Assembly: GCA_013398055.1 (NCBI GenBank)
Contig: VZRS01008301.1
Location: 131,016 to 195,015, forward strand
Reading direction: 5' to 3'
Source of the DNA: Ifrita kowaldi
Taxonomy: Eukaryota; Chordata; Aves; Passeriformes; Cinclosomatidae
Length of the DNA stretch: 64,000 bases
Shown here: piece after piece, positions 1-14,917 of the stretch
Layout of the letters: the number at the start of each line of letters is the position of its first letter
How positions within the stretch are numbered: position 1 is the first letter of the stretch
Made by a program: the position numbers and the translations under genes
The notes under the pieces: generated by a model
Databases searched by the model: none
What the model saw: the letters and a program-made list of their open reading frames with translations, nothing else
Told to the model about the DNA's origin: nothing

Positions 1-131
1 TCTAGATGCTCAAAGACAAGGCAACACCAGTAAGACCAGCAAAAGTAGAAGTTGGGCCAGAATAGGTAGTACAGGCAGTCTGCTTTGTTTCTTATTCTTC
101 CTTAAGAAGCCTAAGACAAGATCCTTAAAGG

Positions 132-165
132 GAAAAAAAAAAAAAGAAAGAAAAAAAGAAAAGTA
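132..165. repeat. A-rich / AAAG low-complexity tract
   Basis: It is a run of A with interspersed G, a simple low-complexity sequence. Confidence 0.85.
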
Positions 166-2559
166 ATAAAGATAATAAATAAAAGATAATGACACTGAGC
201 TGTTTGCATATCCACAGGCAAATGTTAATGTGACTACATAAAATAAAAGCAGTTACAGCTGAAGGAATTCCATTGATAAGAAAATGCAGGTACTTGGCAG
301 GAATTTGGGGATGAAAATGTGAGGGTGCAAGCAGTCCATGGGATCCCATGGGAAAGGAAGAAATGTAATGACAGAATGTAATTTTCAATAACCTTCATGC
401 AGACAAAATTCTCACAAATCCTTAGAGGGAAGACTCGAATGTGGTTTCCTACATGCTAATTCACCTACTTATACTGTTGCAGTTTCAAAAGAGCACCAGA
501 AATGGTACATCTTTTAACTTTTAGTTCCATAATTCATAAATTTGTTTACGTGGGACTTAAGTTTTAGTCACAGCTTCTAGTACATCTTAGCACAGAGGCT
601 TCTCATCAAGGCGTAGGTGTTTTAGTAAATATTTTAGTATCAGTGATGAGGTACAGAACACGCTGTTCAGTTAATGCTTGGTTTATAAACGCAATCACTC
701 TGCAGACACTGAATGATATATGAACTCTCTGTCTTAATGGTTCCCAATATTATATGAAACCTAAGCTACTCAACCCAGGTACTTTTGTACCAGAGACAGG
801 CACGAGAGAGATGCCTAAAAGGCTTTCAGGAGGGAGGAACAGAACATGTAAGTTTGCTGAATATTTGTTTAAGGTGTAAAAAATCATGTGTCATCACCCA
901 GCTTTCTTACTTTTAACATCAAGCATTGCTTAGACAAATTGTTTCAATAGATGCCATTTTGGAACAGAGCTTTTTTACTTTGCCTTTTTCTTCCTTTTAC
1001 ATTTCATACAAATAAAAGAATATTTTTGTAGCTGTTTTGCCACCTAAGATTGCATCTCTGTCTCTCCGTGTTTAGACAAGTCTGTGAGAAGTCACAGCTT
1101 TGAAGCTGTTTGTTCCTTGAACTGTAGCTGACATAGCCAGACCATTTCTTAAACTGTGGAAGTGTTTTTTAAAATCCCATGATAAAGGAAAAAAAGTTAA
1201 TGTGATCACTCTGCAGGATGACAGAGAAAGTATCTGATTTTACAAAATGGAGAGTTCACTATCTGTTTCCTTTGAAAGAATCTGTGGCAGATGCAACAGG
1301 GTGATTTTCTGTTTTTAAACAAGGATTCTGGAAAGAATCAGTCTAACATGTCAGGGCTTTATCCTGCTCAGAGGCAAAAAGACATTTCATTTTGTATGTG
1401 TGAATGTTCCAAAGAGCATCTAGCTCACACTTGAACACAGTATCTGTAATCATATGGCTGTTCACATGTCTCAAAGACACGAAACATTACAGAAAATGCA
1501 AATTACTTTTTACAGGATTCAGTGACATTAAACCTCAAGAAAATCTAAATCATTCAGTGTTTCAAGTCAAATGTGAATAACATCCTCAAACACTTTACAT
1601 GCCCATCACTCCTTCCATCAGTTTGGCCTCAGAGAACAATTCTTAGCACAGAAGGAAACTGACTGAGATACAGGAACCACACCTCCTGCTACAATAGTAC
1701 TAAATGTGATTATTACTCACACCCTAAAGTTGTGTTTTATCTGAAGAGATCCTTTCTTCTAGCGGTAAGGACAAGTGGGTGCACAGATTGCTTCCATTTC
1801 TAACAAAGAAAGCAATTCCTTGCTAGAGGGTCACATGGATTTACATTATGCCAAATTCAGATTTCCTTCAGACTCTTTTAATGAGGTCCCATGTGCCCCT
1901 TTCATACACTGAAGATTATTAATTTAAAAAAAATATTATCATTTTAGGCACAGGCGCTTAAGAGAAGTGATGAGAAGAAGAGCTGTGTATTTTATATCTA
2001 CTTTAATTGAGTAATAAACAGAAGCATCTGGCTCAGAGGAGCTTTTGATCAGAACAGCAACATGTAATGTTAAGATTGTGTAGTTTTATCAGTACAGTGT
2101 ATCATCTTCTTTCTGGCAAAGTGAAAGGAAATGTGGGCCTGCCTGGCATCACAGCCAGTGAGATATTAATATACAACAGTTGCATTTGATCAAGGGAGTT
2201 TTCTACTAATCAGAAGTTAAATGAGAATGTCCAATGTTCCCTAGCAGGACCAAAAAAACCCAGATGTATATTTGCCCATAGGATAAGGCTACTAGCTAGC
2301 ATTAAGAATCATAAGCTCATGACATAAGTGATTTATTCCAGTGGATGTGAAGTCTACTGCATAAATTCCAGAAAGAGACAGCTATCCCAGTCCTTAGCTA
2401 AAATGGGATTTCTGAAGAGATTCGGGTTTGAAAAGCCAGTGTGTTTTGTTTTCTTTTCATGGGCATGGCATTACCATTAAATCATCTGAGGAGCCACTCT
2501 TGCACTCCAGCATGAATGGTCCACCTGAAATCTAAGCATAACTAAACCACTAACATGCT

Positions 2560-2632
2560 TCCTGGCTTTGTAGCTCAGTAGATAGGGAGTAAGTGCTGTT
2601 TGTACCAGGCCACAGGTTTTGCATTAGGCTAA
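2560..2632 (+). repeat. Possible tRNA-derived SINE relic
   Basis: GGCTTTGTAGCTCAGTAGAT at 2563-2582 is a near-perfect RNA polymerase III A box of tRNA type, with the flanking bases placed as in a tRNA D-arm. About 45 bases on, CACAGGTTTTGCATT could be a decayed B box. No cloverleaf can be closed, so this is not a working tRNA gene. A tRNA-derived SINE or tRNA pseudogene is the best reading. Confidence 0.35.
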
Positions 2633-5600
2633 CAAGATAAGGCTACGGGACCTATCTACCCTAGGCTGGGCTTTGCCTGTGCTTGTGTTGGTTTGCCTGA
2701 AGATTTGTTTTTGCAAGCAATAGCAATTATCTAATTAACAGATCTCTATTACCTGCTTTGTTTTAATTTTCCACCAGCTCTGTTATAATTGTGTGATGTA
2801 ACATCTACACCAATACATATTTTGTAACTAATGGGCATTCGTAACATGTATTTACTGAGGGTAGAATGACCTATTAGAACCCCTTAATAAAACACAGCAC
2901 AGAGGAAGCTTTGAAAGAACTGGCAGAGAGCAACACCTGAAGCCCAAGGGCTATAAACATCTCTGATGGCCAATTACTGCTCATCAAATGAATGCAACCT
3001 CAGGACCAAGGTAAGTCAAGTCATTCTTGTCAAGCCTTAGGGGTAGCAGAGAGAACAAAGAACAAGCACCCAACATATGTAAAACACACGTTACACAATA
3101 AATTCAGCTGCAGATCAACAAATAATAAGCAAATTGTAAAGCCTCTTAACAGACATATAAAAGATCCCAACCACATCCTAAATTGAGAAGAAAGAACTCA
3201 TGAACATCAATGCTGTACTTCTGGCCAAGGGCTCAGGATATTGACCAGTTGCTGTAAACCCACGCCCAGACTGAAACCATCAACCCCTACATCGAAGGGC
3301 AGTGGGAGGGCCAGCCTAACACCAGAGAAAGGCAGAGACTGAAAGGTTTGTGTATTTATGTCACCAGCATGTAATTTAAACTATTTGATAAGGCTGCTAT
3401 GAATGTTAGAAACATTAAGACTGTAATCAGACTAAGATTAAATTCTTGGTTGCTCATGAATGTTGTATTCTTTCTTGCCTGTAGCAGGACTACAAGTGTT
3501 AGTAAATAGGTGGGAGTCCTAGCAATCTGCTCTCTAACTTAACTGCAACAAATTTCTCATAAAATACTTCACAGTAAGAATATTTTCAATTTCATGGGCA
3601 ACTTTAATTCTGTTATTGTTATTAGATCCCGTATTGGAATGCTTGAGTTTGCAACTTCATAATTTCTTTAAATCTAAACAAAAAAAATAAATCCTGTTTC
3701 TTACATGTAATTTTGATGAAGACTTTACCAATATCAACAAAAGTATATGAAACTTATCTATCACCTGTATCTTTGAATTCAGAACTATGAGATGAGAAAA
3801 TGTGAAACAAAAATCCAGATGCTCTGTATCTAAGATATCTTTGTTCTCATGTGATATCAGCAAAGACCTATGAATGTCCTGGCCTGATTGTGATTATACA
3901 GTAATTATACTCATCTGATAGAGAGGGTGTGAATAGGGCTGTAAAACGGATATCTCTTTAGAATGGTGACCCAGGAAAATAATAACAACTACTGAAAGGG
4001 TTTAAAATTTGTTTCTGAATATATGGATACTTCCATAACAGTCTAGGGATTGTTGTAAGGCAGAGACTGACATTAAAATTTTTGAATTTTTGCTTTATTT
4101 GTTGATTTTTTTTTTCCACAGAGCTTCGAACTTCCATTTTCATACCCTTTTCAGAGAAGAATCAAACTCAGAGTTCTCATTCATAGCATGCTATTTCAAC
4201 GTTGGAGTGGGAAAAAAAGTGACAGAAAGGAAACCTCATCAGCATCAAGTCATGGAGAATACTGTAAATCATAAATTAAATTCTGAGCATGAGGCCTCAG
4301 TCAGGTAGAGCTACTCTTTCACCTGCAGGCAGCCAGTCATTAGTCCTTAGATTAGCAGAGGTGAGAGGGGAAGTTCTTCTCCAACATTTCAAATCCCATC
4401 AAAGGCTTAGGCAACGGTGAGTGAAAAATGGTTTCCCCTTTCTTTTATGTTTTTTTCCTTTTCTGAAAAGAGTGAGATTATTTACTTCATTTGCTACGTT
4501 GTGAAGATCTAGCATGTAATAATTTTTACCAACCAAAAAAACTGCCCAAGAGTTTAAGAATTTTAGGTAGAGGGAAGAGGAGAACAGTAATAAAGGTCCT
4601 GGCACAATTCAGCTCTGGTTTCCTTAGCTCAGGACTTTACTGGGACATAAGCAAGCGGTGACCTGTGAATCTGTAGGATGTCTTTGCATAGGTAAAACTG
4701 CATTCATCATACACTATCATCTGTTTCATTTGTTTCTCCCTCACCAATGCATATTCTCCAGATTTATTTGTATTTTTGAAGCCATTTAAAAGATGAGCTG
4801 AATTTAAAAAAAAAGTGTTGAGAAGTCTTTCCTCAAAATTTGCAATATTTTTGCATTAGTTACAGTACTTTAAATCCTTAAATGGGCACTATCTGTCCTA
4901 GACACAGCGTAAGTGTAAGAAAATGGAGACATCATCATTTGGAAAGTTAGGAAGATGCTCTTCCACACAACCGGCATGACAGTCACTGCTCTTTGGTTCC
5001 CAATCTGAAAATAACAGCATTGTTATTAAACAAGCTATTTAAGATAAACCTTTATGTTTTCTAATGTTAGGTTGGTTTGGTATTTTTTTTGGTCTAATCT
5101 GTCTGTGTACCCTGGAATACTGCCAATATGACTCAGAAGTCCTGTTCTGCAATGTTTTCAATTATAGCTGGGACTGTGCAGGACTTAACGGTGACTGAGA
5201 TACAAATTTTATTGGTAGAATTCAGAGAAGCCATTCATGCTTTGCTGCATTTGATGAATGAAACAAACCCAGGCTCATGCAATGATTGGTATCATTCAAA
5301 GTATGAGAAATGAGAACAATACTTGAACTAAACCACTAACTGAAACAGGTAAAGTCATTCTATACCTAAATGACCATTCCACAATGAAATGGCTTCCAGG
5401 AAACCTAGATGAGTGTGAGTTCTCTAAAGAGCCTCATCCCAGCAGGACCAATAGTGATTGAGTCAAGTCGGAGCTCAAAAATCCTTTTAGACATTTTTCA
5501 ATTAGTTTCCTTTACCTTCAGTATCCTTTAGCTCAGGCAGTCACCCAGACAAACTTGGATGAAGTTGCTCCTCAGAACTCAGGCGTCTGGTGTCTGTTTT

Positions 5601-7529
5601 GTACTCCCAGTATGGCTGTGCTATTGATTCTTATTAAAACCTCACAATATGCTCAGCTACCACAGACCTCAGAGTCTACACACCTTTACCTACTTACAAT
5701 CCAGTATATGCCACAAATATGCCTATATATATGGGTACATACCTTCTGTAACTTCAGCACTACCTGAAAGTTAGACTCCGCTGCAAGATTTTAATTGGCA
5801 GGTGTTAGAGGTGGCCTTTAAGTGCTTATCTGCTTTTTTAAAGTAAAAAAAAGGTCTTCTGAGATGGTACAAACTCTCTAGCATTAAACCTTCAAGTTTC
5901 CTATCACAGAATAACTGTACCACTTCCTCATTTGCCTTTAAAAACTCACATCCAGAAAAGCACTGAAAACTGCACTGTTTGTACTATACACTTACTGCGG
6001 ACATATGGTTTGTTAACTTTAACTAATGGAATAGAACAAGCACGCATCCATTTATGAAATACCCTTTCTTTATGAACTTGTATAATCCCTTCACCACTTA
6101 AGAACACCAACAAACAAACCACAGAGCACTTAATGTTTTTCCAAGGAAAACGCACAGAAGGAATCAATTGGAACAGCTTTGTGTTCAAAATCATCTGTGA
6201 AGCATCAAAGTTGTGTTTGTTGGAATCTGTGCTCCAGCTGTGGAGTTTAGAGCTTTTTGCTTTCTAAATCACGTTTCTTAGTCCAATGAGTAAATACTTG
6301 GATCTGTGCGTTTACAGAGTCAGAGAGTTAATTCAACAGGGACTGTTCATACTCCCACAGCCTTTAAAGTCATTTCCCCAAGAGAACATGTCAAATTTGG
6401 AGGTTCAAAGGACTTCTTTTTTTTACTGGGTTTGATAAGTGACAATTTTAAAAAATAAGCTGGATCCAAAAAAAAATAGAAATTATACTCATTGAACTGT
6501 GTAGAGAGAAAAAGATGCCTAAAATTACAATTAACCTGCCAACAAACAAAAGCCCCTCACATCCAATTCACAGTAAATCTCTCTGATGGCAATATTAAAC
6601 AATTCTTTAATTGCTGGGAATCCATTTATGAGCAAGTCCTTATCTGTTTTAAAAAGCAGTCAGAATGACCAAAAATCTGAGGCTGACTCAGTTATCCCTG
6701 AAATCAGAGGAAGACTAAATTGACTTCAATGCCTTTTCGGTAAGGCCCCATTTTAGCAGTGACAGTCAAGCACTAAAACCACTTTGTGTGTTGGTTTATG
6801 ACTCCATACGAAGTATAATATGATTTTGAAGAGCTGCAGAAACCAAATGCTGCATTTTTTTCATAACTCTCAATGATCATGGATTCTGAGTCCTCCTGTT
6901 TGACCACCCTTAGGGTGGAAGTGTGGGGCTATCAGGGTGCAAGTGTGGGGCAAGGGGTATTTCGGGGATTTTAAATGTAATATAACTGTTCAGCAGTTGT
7001 GAAAAGTCCCCTGCAGGAACTCAGCTTTAACCCTTGACTAAGCAAACTAGGTTACTGGTTTAACTGCCCGAGGTTAAGAAATGCGAATAAAATGACAAAA
7101 ACATGTATAATTTGGCCAAGTGTTTGGTTGGTTGTTTTTCCCAGAAAAGCATAAAAAGAATTTTCTTGGCTGAATTCTGCTCCCTTGAGAGGTGACTCTA
7201 CTCAAGAGAAAAGTATTAGGGGGCTAGTCCCTGACCCCTCCTCTACAGTACAAATGAACAAAGAAGAGAGCTGGGCTCAGTACAACCATTAACGAGGGAC
7301 CTGCAGAGGGACATGACCCAGCAGAGCACTGCAGGAGGGGAGCTCTCCAGGGGCAGTGTATTAGAGGCAGAGAGCAAATGCTTGCTGACGATCAAGACAT
7401 CTGAGGGAGGGCAAAAAGAAATTGTCAGAACTAAACAGCAGGGAGATGACAACACCCTGTAAAAAGCTAAAAAGTTGGGTACAAACAAAAAATGAATGGA
7501 AATAATAACGAATCTAGCACATTAAATGT

Positions 7530-8300
7530 AAAACACAGTAAGAGGCCAAAGAAGAATTTAAGGAGGTACTTTGTAAGGTCTAAAGGCTAAGATGCAGTCC
7601 TACTTCAAGAACATCAGGGACAGAAAGATTGCTACAGAGTCTATAGGCCCCGTATACTGTGAAGGCATACAAGGGGTATTTAGAAACGGCAAGACCACAG
7701 CTGGCTGTGTTAATTGAAGACATGATGGCGCAAATAGATAAAATGAGCAAAAAGAATGTCACCAAAGAATGCAACTACAGAAGCAGAAATAAGAAAACTA
7801 ATAGTGACACAGCTTCTTGCTTAAATTTGCCTTCCTGTCTGAAGCCTGGAAGATGCTAAATGTGACATCACTTTTTTAAAAGAGACTTCAGGAAGTTCAG
7901 AGGATCTAAAAAAAATGAGCATGACGTCTGAATTGGGCAAATCAGGGAAATCATAATAAAGGATGAAATTAGTGGAACATGAACAAATATGATCTGCTGG
8001 AGAACAAAATTATATGCTCTGCTTTTCTTTAAAAGGAACCTATCAGAATCTCTGAAGGAGTCAGCAAACATATGGATACAGGTGGTAAGCTGATCAGTTT
8101 ACTTTGAATTCAAAAAGACATTTCACAATGTATCTCAAAGGAATTATTCTCTCTCAGGAGACTTGCAGCCAAAAGCTAAATGAAAATCTATTGCGCCTTC
8201 ACAAATAATTAACTGCTTAAGAGATGGTAAATGAAAGAGAGGAATAAATGGTCAGTTTTTCACAATGAATGGTGTTCAACATGGTTTGTGCTGTAAACCT
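7530..8300 (+). mobile_element. Ancient, decayed CR1-type LINE (reverse-transcriptase region)
   Basis: The strand reads as a heavily diverged copy of the amniote CR1-like reverse-transcriptase ORF. Collinear landmarks are GCAAATAGATAAAATGAGCA (7730s), AATGTGACATCACTTTTTTA (7858), GCAAATCAGGGAAATCATAA (7937), GTCAGCAAACATATGGATAC (8062) and GAGGAATAAATGGTCAGTTT (8240). All appear in the order found in old CR1-like copies of turtles and crocodilians that I remember. Frameshifts and stops interrupt every frame, so nothing is coding. A 66-codon open frame at 7659-7859 is the best preserved piece. The boundaries are approximate, and the element may extend upstream to about 7.2 kb and downstream past 8.4 kb. 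Confidence 0.55.
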
Positions 8301-9674
8301 GTGTGGCTAAACTGATTCAATAGCAGGGACAGTGCTGTACCTAAGATGGCACCTACTTTCAAAAAAAGGCCACTCTGGTAGGTGTGCTGCAGAGGGAAAA
8401 AGGAAAGGGTGAATATAAAGTTAAAAAGGCACACGCTCTTTATCAGGCTGGGACCGCAGGCAGAATGCAGTTCTAAGAACTACACTCATCAATATATTTC
8501 CCTGAAATAATCAAAGGTACCTACCTCACAAAAGCCAAGAGATTAATAGTTCATTTTCATCTTTATTTGTCTGACTATATTAGGCAAAGCCTTTCTATAG
8601 CTTTAGAAAGGAGAAACACTTTTGTAAGATCTTGCACCCATATTATTTAGATTTTCCTTTCTTTTCCGCATTTCACCCTACCTGCCTCTCCCAACACAGG
8701 AAATTCCGTTCATATATACTATTCTTCCCATGAAGTTTAAGGCAACATTAGTAAGTTTTCTTGGGACTATCATGGAAAGCCAAATTTCACTTTACAGATA
8801 GGGCATCTCATATTATTATACTTTTTCACTTTTGCTTAGAAAATTAACCAGCAAATGAAAAGCCAGTCATTCTGAAAACAAAGGAAAGAAGTGAAAACAT
8901 TTCCCTGGCTAGAGATACCAAACAACACTGCATTTTTTAATTTTTTTTTTCCAAAATTACATTCATATGACTCCCAGCAAGATTTTTGAAGGATTAATTC
9001 CTGTAATCCACCAGTTGTTTTTTTTTCTTGCATTCTGTGTAATGGATCATTTTTATACTTCATACCAAACTGCTGATGATAGATTTCACTATATGCCTAA
9101 TATTCCTTTTAGCCCTACATTTCAGAAGAAGATAATACACACTGCTATTACTTCTTTTTCTAAGTACTTTAAAACTCTTTAACAAAATATTCATTCTGCC
9201 AAGCCATCTCACTAAAATGCTTCAATATGTGCATTGGGATTCTGGATCAGCTTTTCAGTAAGGAATAGGATACATAAATTAACTATTTTTAATAGGGAGC
9301 TTAATGCCTTTGCAAAGAGGTCTGTGTGCTCATGTGAAAGAATACAGTCTACTTCCAGTTTTGTGAATAGCTGCTTGAAAATTTGGAAACTTTTGAATGA
9401 ATCTCTTCTTATGCTTTAAATATAGTGAGCATATTTCATTTCAGCTTAACGCAGAATTACATGTCTTCTAGGTAGAGTAACAGCCAGATATACTCTCTGG
9501 ACTTCTGCTTGCTGATGTCATCCAAGGCTATGAAAAGACTTAACTAAGTCAGGCAATGCCAAGAGATGTGAGTCTGTTGACTAACTCTCAGGTTTTTCAT
9601 AGAGCTTATACTGAGGGGATGGGGGCAGAATAAACTCAGATGTAAAAAATGAAATTTTTGTTAATAAGTGGTAT

Positions 9675-9698
9675 GGATACAGCTGTGGATACAGCTGT
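9675..9698. repeat. 12-base tandem duplication
   Basis: GGATACAGCTGT is present twice head to tail with no mismatch. Confidence 0.9.
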
Positions 9699-11481
9699 AT
9701 GACATTAGCAGAAGAGTAAATTGACAAAGCCACATGCAATGTCCTCACAAGCACCAACATATAAATGATCTTTTATAAAGAATCCTAGAATCTGCCACTG
9801 CCTTCATAAATAATCTTCATGAAATAAAAACGGGGCTGCTTTTGAGCAACAGAGCAATAACACAGAAGAGTCTCGTGCTGAGCACTGCACAGATGTTGGC
9901 TGAGTTACAGTCTCATACCTGACCTGGCGCCTGGCAATCCAGCCTGTGGAATTGGCAAAGTATCTCTACCACGACAGGACAACTCTGCTGTTGTGGGTGG
10001 GGATTTTTTCCACTCTCCCTACTGGAAATTGATTTAAAGTACAAAGATATCTAAGTGAATCTGTCCTTTCCCTGAATCAGATAGCTGAAAAATTACAGGT
10101 ATAGTCTACAGCTGCTTTTCTCCATCTAAAGCCTCTCTGACAAGGCAAAGCAAGAACTACATTTTAGGGCCGACCTGTTTCTGGACCAGTCCCAGTCTGT
10201 GTAGGGGCATCACAAATTTCAAACGAAAAATAAATGAACACCTGCATCTTTACAAAGTAGTAACTTGTTGCACTGATCTCTCATGCTAGAAATTGTTGTA
10301 AGTGACAAAGTTGGAGATTTTCATACATAAACTGAAAGCCTGTTTTTATGCCTTCAGCTTTCCGATGTTACAAATGAAATAACAAGTATTGTTGAATTAG
10401 AAAAACTCTGTTCTGGAAGACACAGGATTAGTAATTTTATTTTAGGGTGCATTTCCCTAGCTGTAAGAAATATGCAGCATGATGCTGCTTTCAAGTAATG
10501 TAAGGGGTCTTGATAGGGTGACAGTGACACTTTTTCCTGCCTTTCAAGCTGCAAGGACAAATCACTGTGTATTCTGGTAAATGAGCTCAGTGTTTGCACG
10601 AGTTTAAATTCTCAGATATGAAGAATACAATCTCATCTACTGGAGTACTCAGATCTAAATATTATTATTTCAGAATGATGCAATAGGCTGAGTCACATCA
10701 TCCTGAAGATACAAAATAAGTTATAAATAAACACAATGAAAATGTGTATTTACCTTTTTTAAGGTTTGTGAACATATTTGTTCAAGATGAATGTCGGATG
10801 CTTTGAATAACAATGTCTTTTATTTGGTGGCTGTAGTATTAGTGCAGAAGTATTCTAAGTCAACAACTTAATGTAAAAGGGAGAAGGGAATGAACCAAGG
10901 AGGGGAAAAAAAGGGAAGTTTTGATAACTCCATCAATAAATATTCAGAAGGGTTTTTTTTAGTTATTTCCCAACCTCATATAACTTGTGTAAGAACAGGG
11001 CTGCCTGACACTATTCTCAATGAAAATCAAAATCCTACCACAGCCTAATAAATTAAAAATTACTATGATGCCCTGAGACTAAGTAAAAATAAAAGCTGGC
11101 ACATAAATATAATTAATTTGGATGGAGTTCCGTTTAATTGCACTCAGATGGCTAAGGACTGCTGTCAGTCAGCTCAGCTAACAAATCAGTCTCACACTCG
11201 TCAAGAGTGGCTGCATTAGTGAGGCTATAAATGGCAACAGTGCATATTACTTATTCAGGCTTCATCCATCCCTCAATTTACTGAGGTCAAATTGAAGAAT
11301 ACTGAAACAAAACTCTGCTTTGTGTTAAGGTCTACACGTAAGCAGACTTTTTGGTATAAAATGTGTAAACACAATTACTGTGTTTGCACCGTACCATTTT
11401 AAGTACAGGCGACTAAACCTAAAAGGAACAAAATAAATCAGAGGGACAATTTGTTGCAAACTGATTCAACAATCACATACA

Positions 11482-11520
11482 AGGAGGAACATTGGAAATG
11501 CCATTCTAGATCAGACGTGA
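11482..11520 (+). repeat. Scrap of an ancient amniote interspersed repeat
   Basis: GGAACATTGGAAATGCCATTCTAGATCAGAC (split here by position: 11485 onward) resembles the widely conserved amniote repeat core GAACGGCCATACTGGGTCAG that I remember from turtle and bird genomes. Only about 30 bases align, so family and extent are uncertain. Confidence 0.3.
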
Positions 11521-14500
11521 CTTCCTTGTTTATTGTCAAATGGCAGCACAGAAATAAGAAGAATGCCAAAAGCACAGCTCTAAATCTGATTGTTAATATT
11601 CAGGAAAAAGATTTAAAACTTCAAAATTTGATTTACTATGCTAACAAAAATCCTTTTTTTTTTTTTGTCTATTATAATTCTACTTCATCCTGATATCCTG
11701 CACAATTTTAGTTGTGTGGAGTTTTATTGGGTCTTAAGATTTAAGCCTCAACAATTTCTTGCAACAAGTTACATCATTTAACAATGCCCTGGATAGAAAT
11801 TAATTCCCTTCACTGGCTTCATATTTCCTTAAAACTCAGTATATTACAGTACAGAGTGCACAAAAATCCCATCGTTCCCTCTCTAAACCTGTCATTAATT
11901 CATATATTAGTCCTTCATACACTAGAACCCTGCGTACTCTGACAAGAATCTCTATCTTTTGCCTTTCTTTGGAACACTTTCCCAAGCTCAGCTCACTTCC
12001 ACCACAGGCCATATCCTTTAAAAACAGTAAGCATGGCTACAGAACAGTTTTATGTAACTGCTCTATCAGGTTTCTGAGGTAATTTTCAATGTTATGTTTC
12101 ACACACCCGTTTTTCTCATTTTGATTGCAACTGTACAATGAAGGTTGCTACTGAACTGACTACAGTAAAGTTAAAGTTTCTACACACTCAGCAAAGACAT
12201 ATCTTAGTAATGGAAGAGACTTTGAAAATCAGAGATCAGGTGAAGCAGTCCATCACTACCTGTATGAATTTTTATTTTCGTTAAATCTGGATTAGAGGCT
12301 TATTATACTTTTTTCTTTTTTTAACACAAAAATATGTTTAAATACAATTGTATTAAATACAATTCTTGTTCCAACAGCTCCCTCTCTCTTTTTTTTTTTT
12401 TACAGCTCTCCCTGTTTGTGTCAATTCTGGTTTCACGTAAATACTACTTAGGTATCAAATAAAGCTACACAACCCATACATAAAAAACTAGATCCACAAG
12501 CACTGGAACTAATGAAGCCTGATTTCCTGTAAGTTTATATTTCAAACCTTTTAAGTTTTTTCTCTCTGCCCCTTCCCATATCTCCTGCCTGTAGTATTTA
12601 GGAGTCCAACTGCTAAAAATTAGAAGAGATGCAGTGTCTAGTCCCAAACAACACGTGTGCCGATGCGTACACTCAGGTGAGCAGCACCTGACACCACTTG
12701 GACCAAACAATGGACTCAGCCGCAATTCTGTCTCTCAATGCAGAAACGAATTTAGGTTTTTTTTAATTCTACTGGGCCACTGTTTTTCATGCAACTTTTT
12801 GCAATTCCATGTTGTCATCTAAGGCCACCCTCCAATCAAACACAGCTGTAATGGGGGAGTGGGTGCCTTACTTAGGAGCAGAAGAGTTAAGAATACCTGA
12901 CAGACCACAATATAATCCTGGAAGTCCTATTACTTGATAAAACTAAACTAAAACTATGCCATCTACTTTTTTGTTCTGGTTTTCAGTCTTCAATGACAGT
13001 TATGGAATACTTTCCAGAGATAACTGAATGTTCTAGGTCCACAGCAATGAAAAAAACTCAGGCTCCATGAAGCACAAGTCCTTCGGAAATATTCCCTGGT
13101 TTCGGTTTCACTCATTAATTCAGTTTAAAATTAGTGCAGCACAAAACTTCAGCACCCAAGCTTCTTTCTTCCTATCTTCCTCCTTTTTCATTCACATTCA
13201 AAACTTGTCCAGTCAAAGGAAAGTAGAACATCTCCTAATGCCGAGCCCAGCACTGCGCCGCTAGGCACAGAATGAAGGGGGTTTCAGGTACTTCAGCTTT
13301 CTGTGGTTATCAGGGACAGCAGTGACCACAGCTCACACACAGGGCCTCATGGAACTGGGGGTACATATTACATCTAAGTGTCAATAATGAACACTACATC
13401 TGCAGCACAAGAATGGCTGAAAACTACAACAAAGAGTGCCATCTGAGACAGGACACACTCCAGTGTGCCTGGTGTTTTATGAAAGAGTGGGGCAAGCTCT
13501 GGCTGGACCAAATTGGGTCTCCTGTCTCTGATCAGTACAACTCCCTAACTGGATAAAGGCACTTGACCTTGAGGCACACACTGGCTGTTGCCTACACCCA
13601 AAGCTTTGAGAAAGTTTATGCACAGTTACACTAAAATTTCTTTCCTATGCTTTTTTTAAAATAAGATTTGGACTTCTGAAAAAAACATAAATGATCTGTA
13701 TGACAGATACACATATGCCCAATACAAAGTTCTTGAATGGGAGAACACTTGCATTGGCAAACCCTCTTAATTAGATTTGAAAGAGATTACAAATCAGATA
13801 GCATTGGTCCACAAAAGAAGTTATTTCACATGACCTGGAAGTCCCTGAAAGAGCTTGCTACAGGAATCTCAGAACAGGACTGCAGTCAGTGTCAGTTGTC
13901 ACAGGTTGAACTGAATAGTTTGAAGTAGAGTAGAGACAGTTTCCCAGCAGTTAAAACTATATTTCACAGCTTTAAATTACTCTCAAAATTACATTTCTCA
14001 AAAAAGAGACGTTTCACACTATTCTGTTTTAAGCAAGAAAGCAAACACCTTACAGTTTAGTCTCTTTTTCAAAATTAAATAAATGAAAGAGCAAAATGAT
14101 TGCCCAAATACCACCTTAAACAGCTCGCATTTGGATATATATGCACATCAGTCCAACCAGTTCGTATTTCACACTTACCTTAACCACAAATGCCAAGCCA
14201 TTTACCGAACAAGGTAAGCAGAAATTGATCAATATGTTTTAGTAATTTCTGACACTATTTCTTATGCTTTTGATTTTTTTTTTGTTTTACCATCTCTAAG
14301 TAACCTGTTATTGCTCACAATTGTAGTAGCATGTGTTGCATGAAAAGAAGAGAGGATCTACTTTGTTAAACTTTTAAAACTTAAAAAAACAGTTAATACT
14401 CAATGGAGTTTGCATTACAGAAGAAAAAAGGATGGAAAAAGGAAATAAGCATAAAGTAGGCAAATGTCATATAAATAGTACAATTTCCTATACATCATGC

Positions 14501-14917
14501 TTGTGAGACTGTTTTCTGGTTTGGAAATACACTATTTTTTTTAAGTCAAATGAAAACTTAAAAAAGAACTACAAAAAAAAGCATAATAACAATCTTGTTT
14601 TCTGGTCACTTTTTTGGACTAGACATTTTAAATTCTTTTATGAGATGGCAAGTCAAAAAAGGCAGACTGTTTTTTCTGATGGACAAAGTACTTCTGAAAA
14701 CCTTCCATCTTCAAATTCCCTTTAAAAAATTGATGAAAGAAAAAAATTCTTTTTTTTTCTTTTTTTATACTGTATCATTACAAAAACTCTAGAATGCAGA
14801 TATATTTTCTTAAAAAACTTTGTGTTCAGAACAATGCTGAAACAATAATACTAATAATTAAAAAAAAAAGATTAGTGCAAAACTAGCTATTTTCTAAGAA
14901 ACAAATAAATTTCCTCC

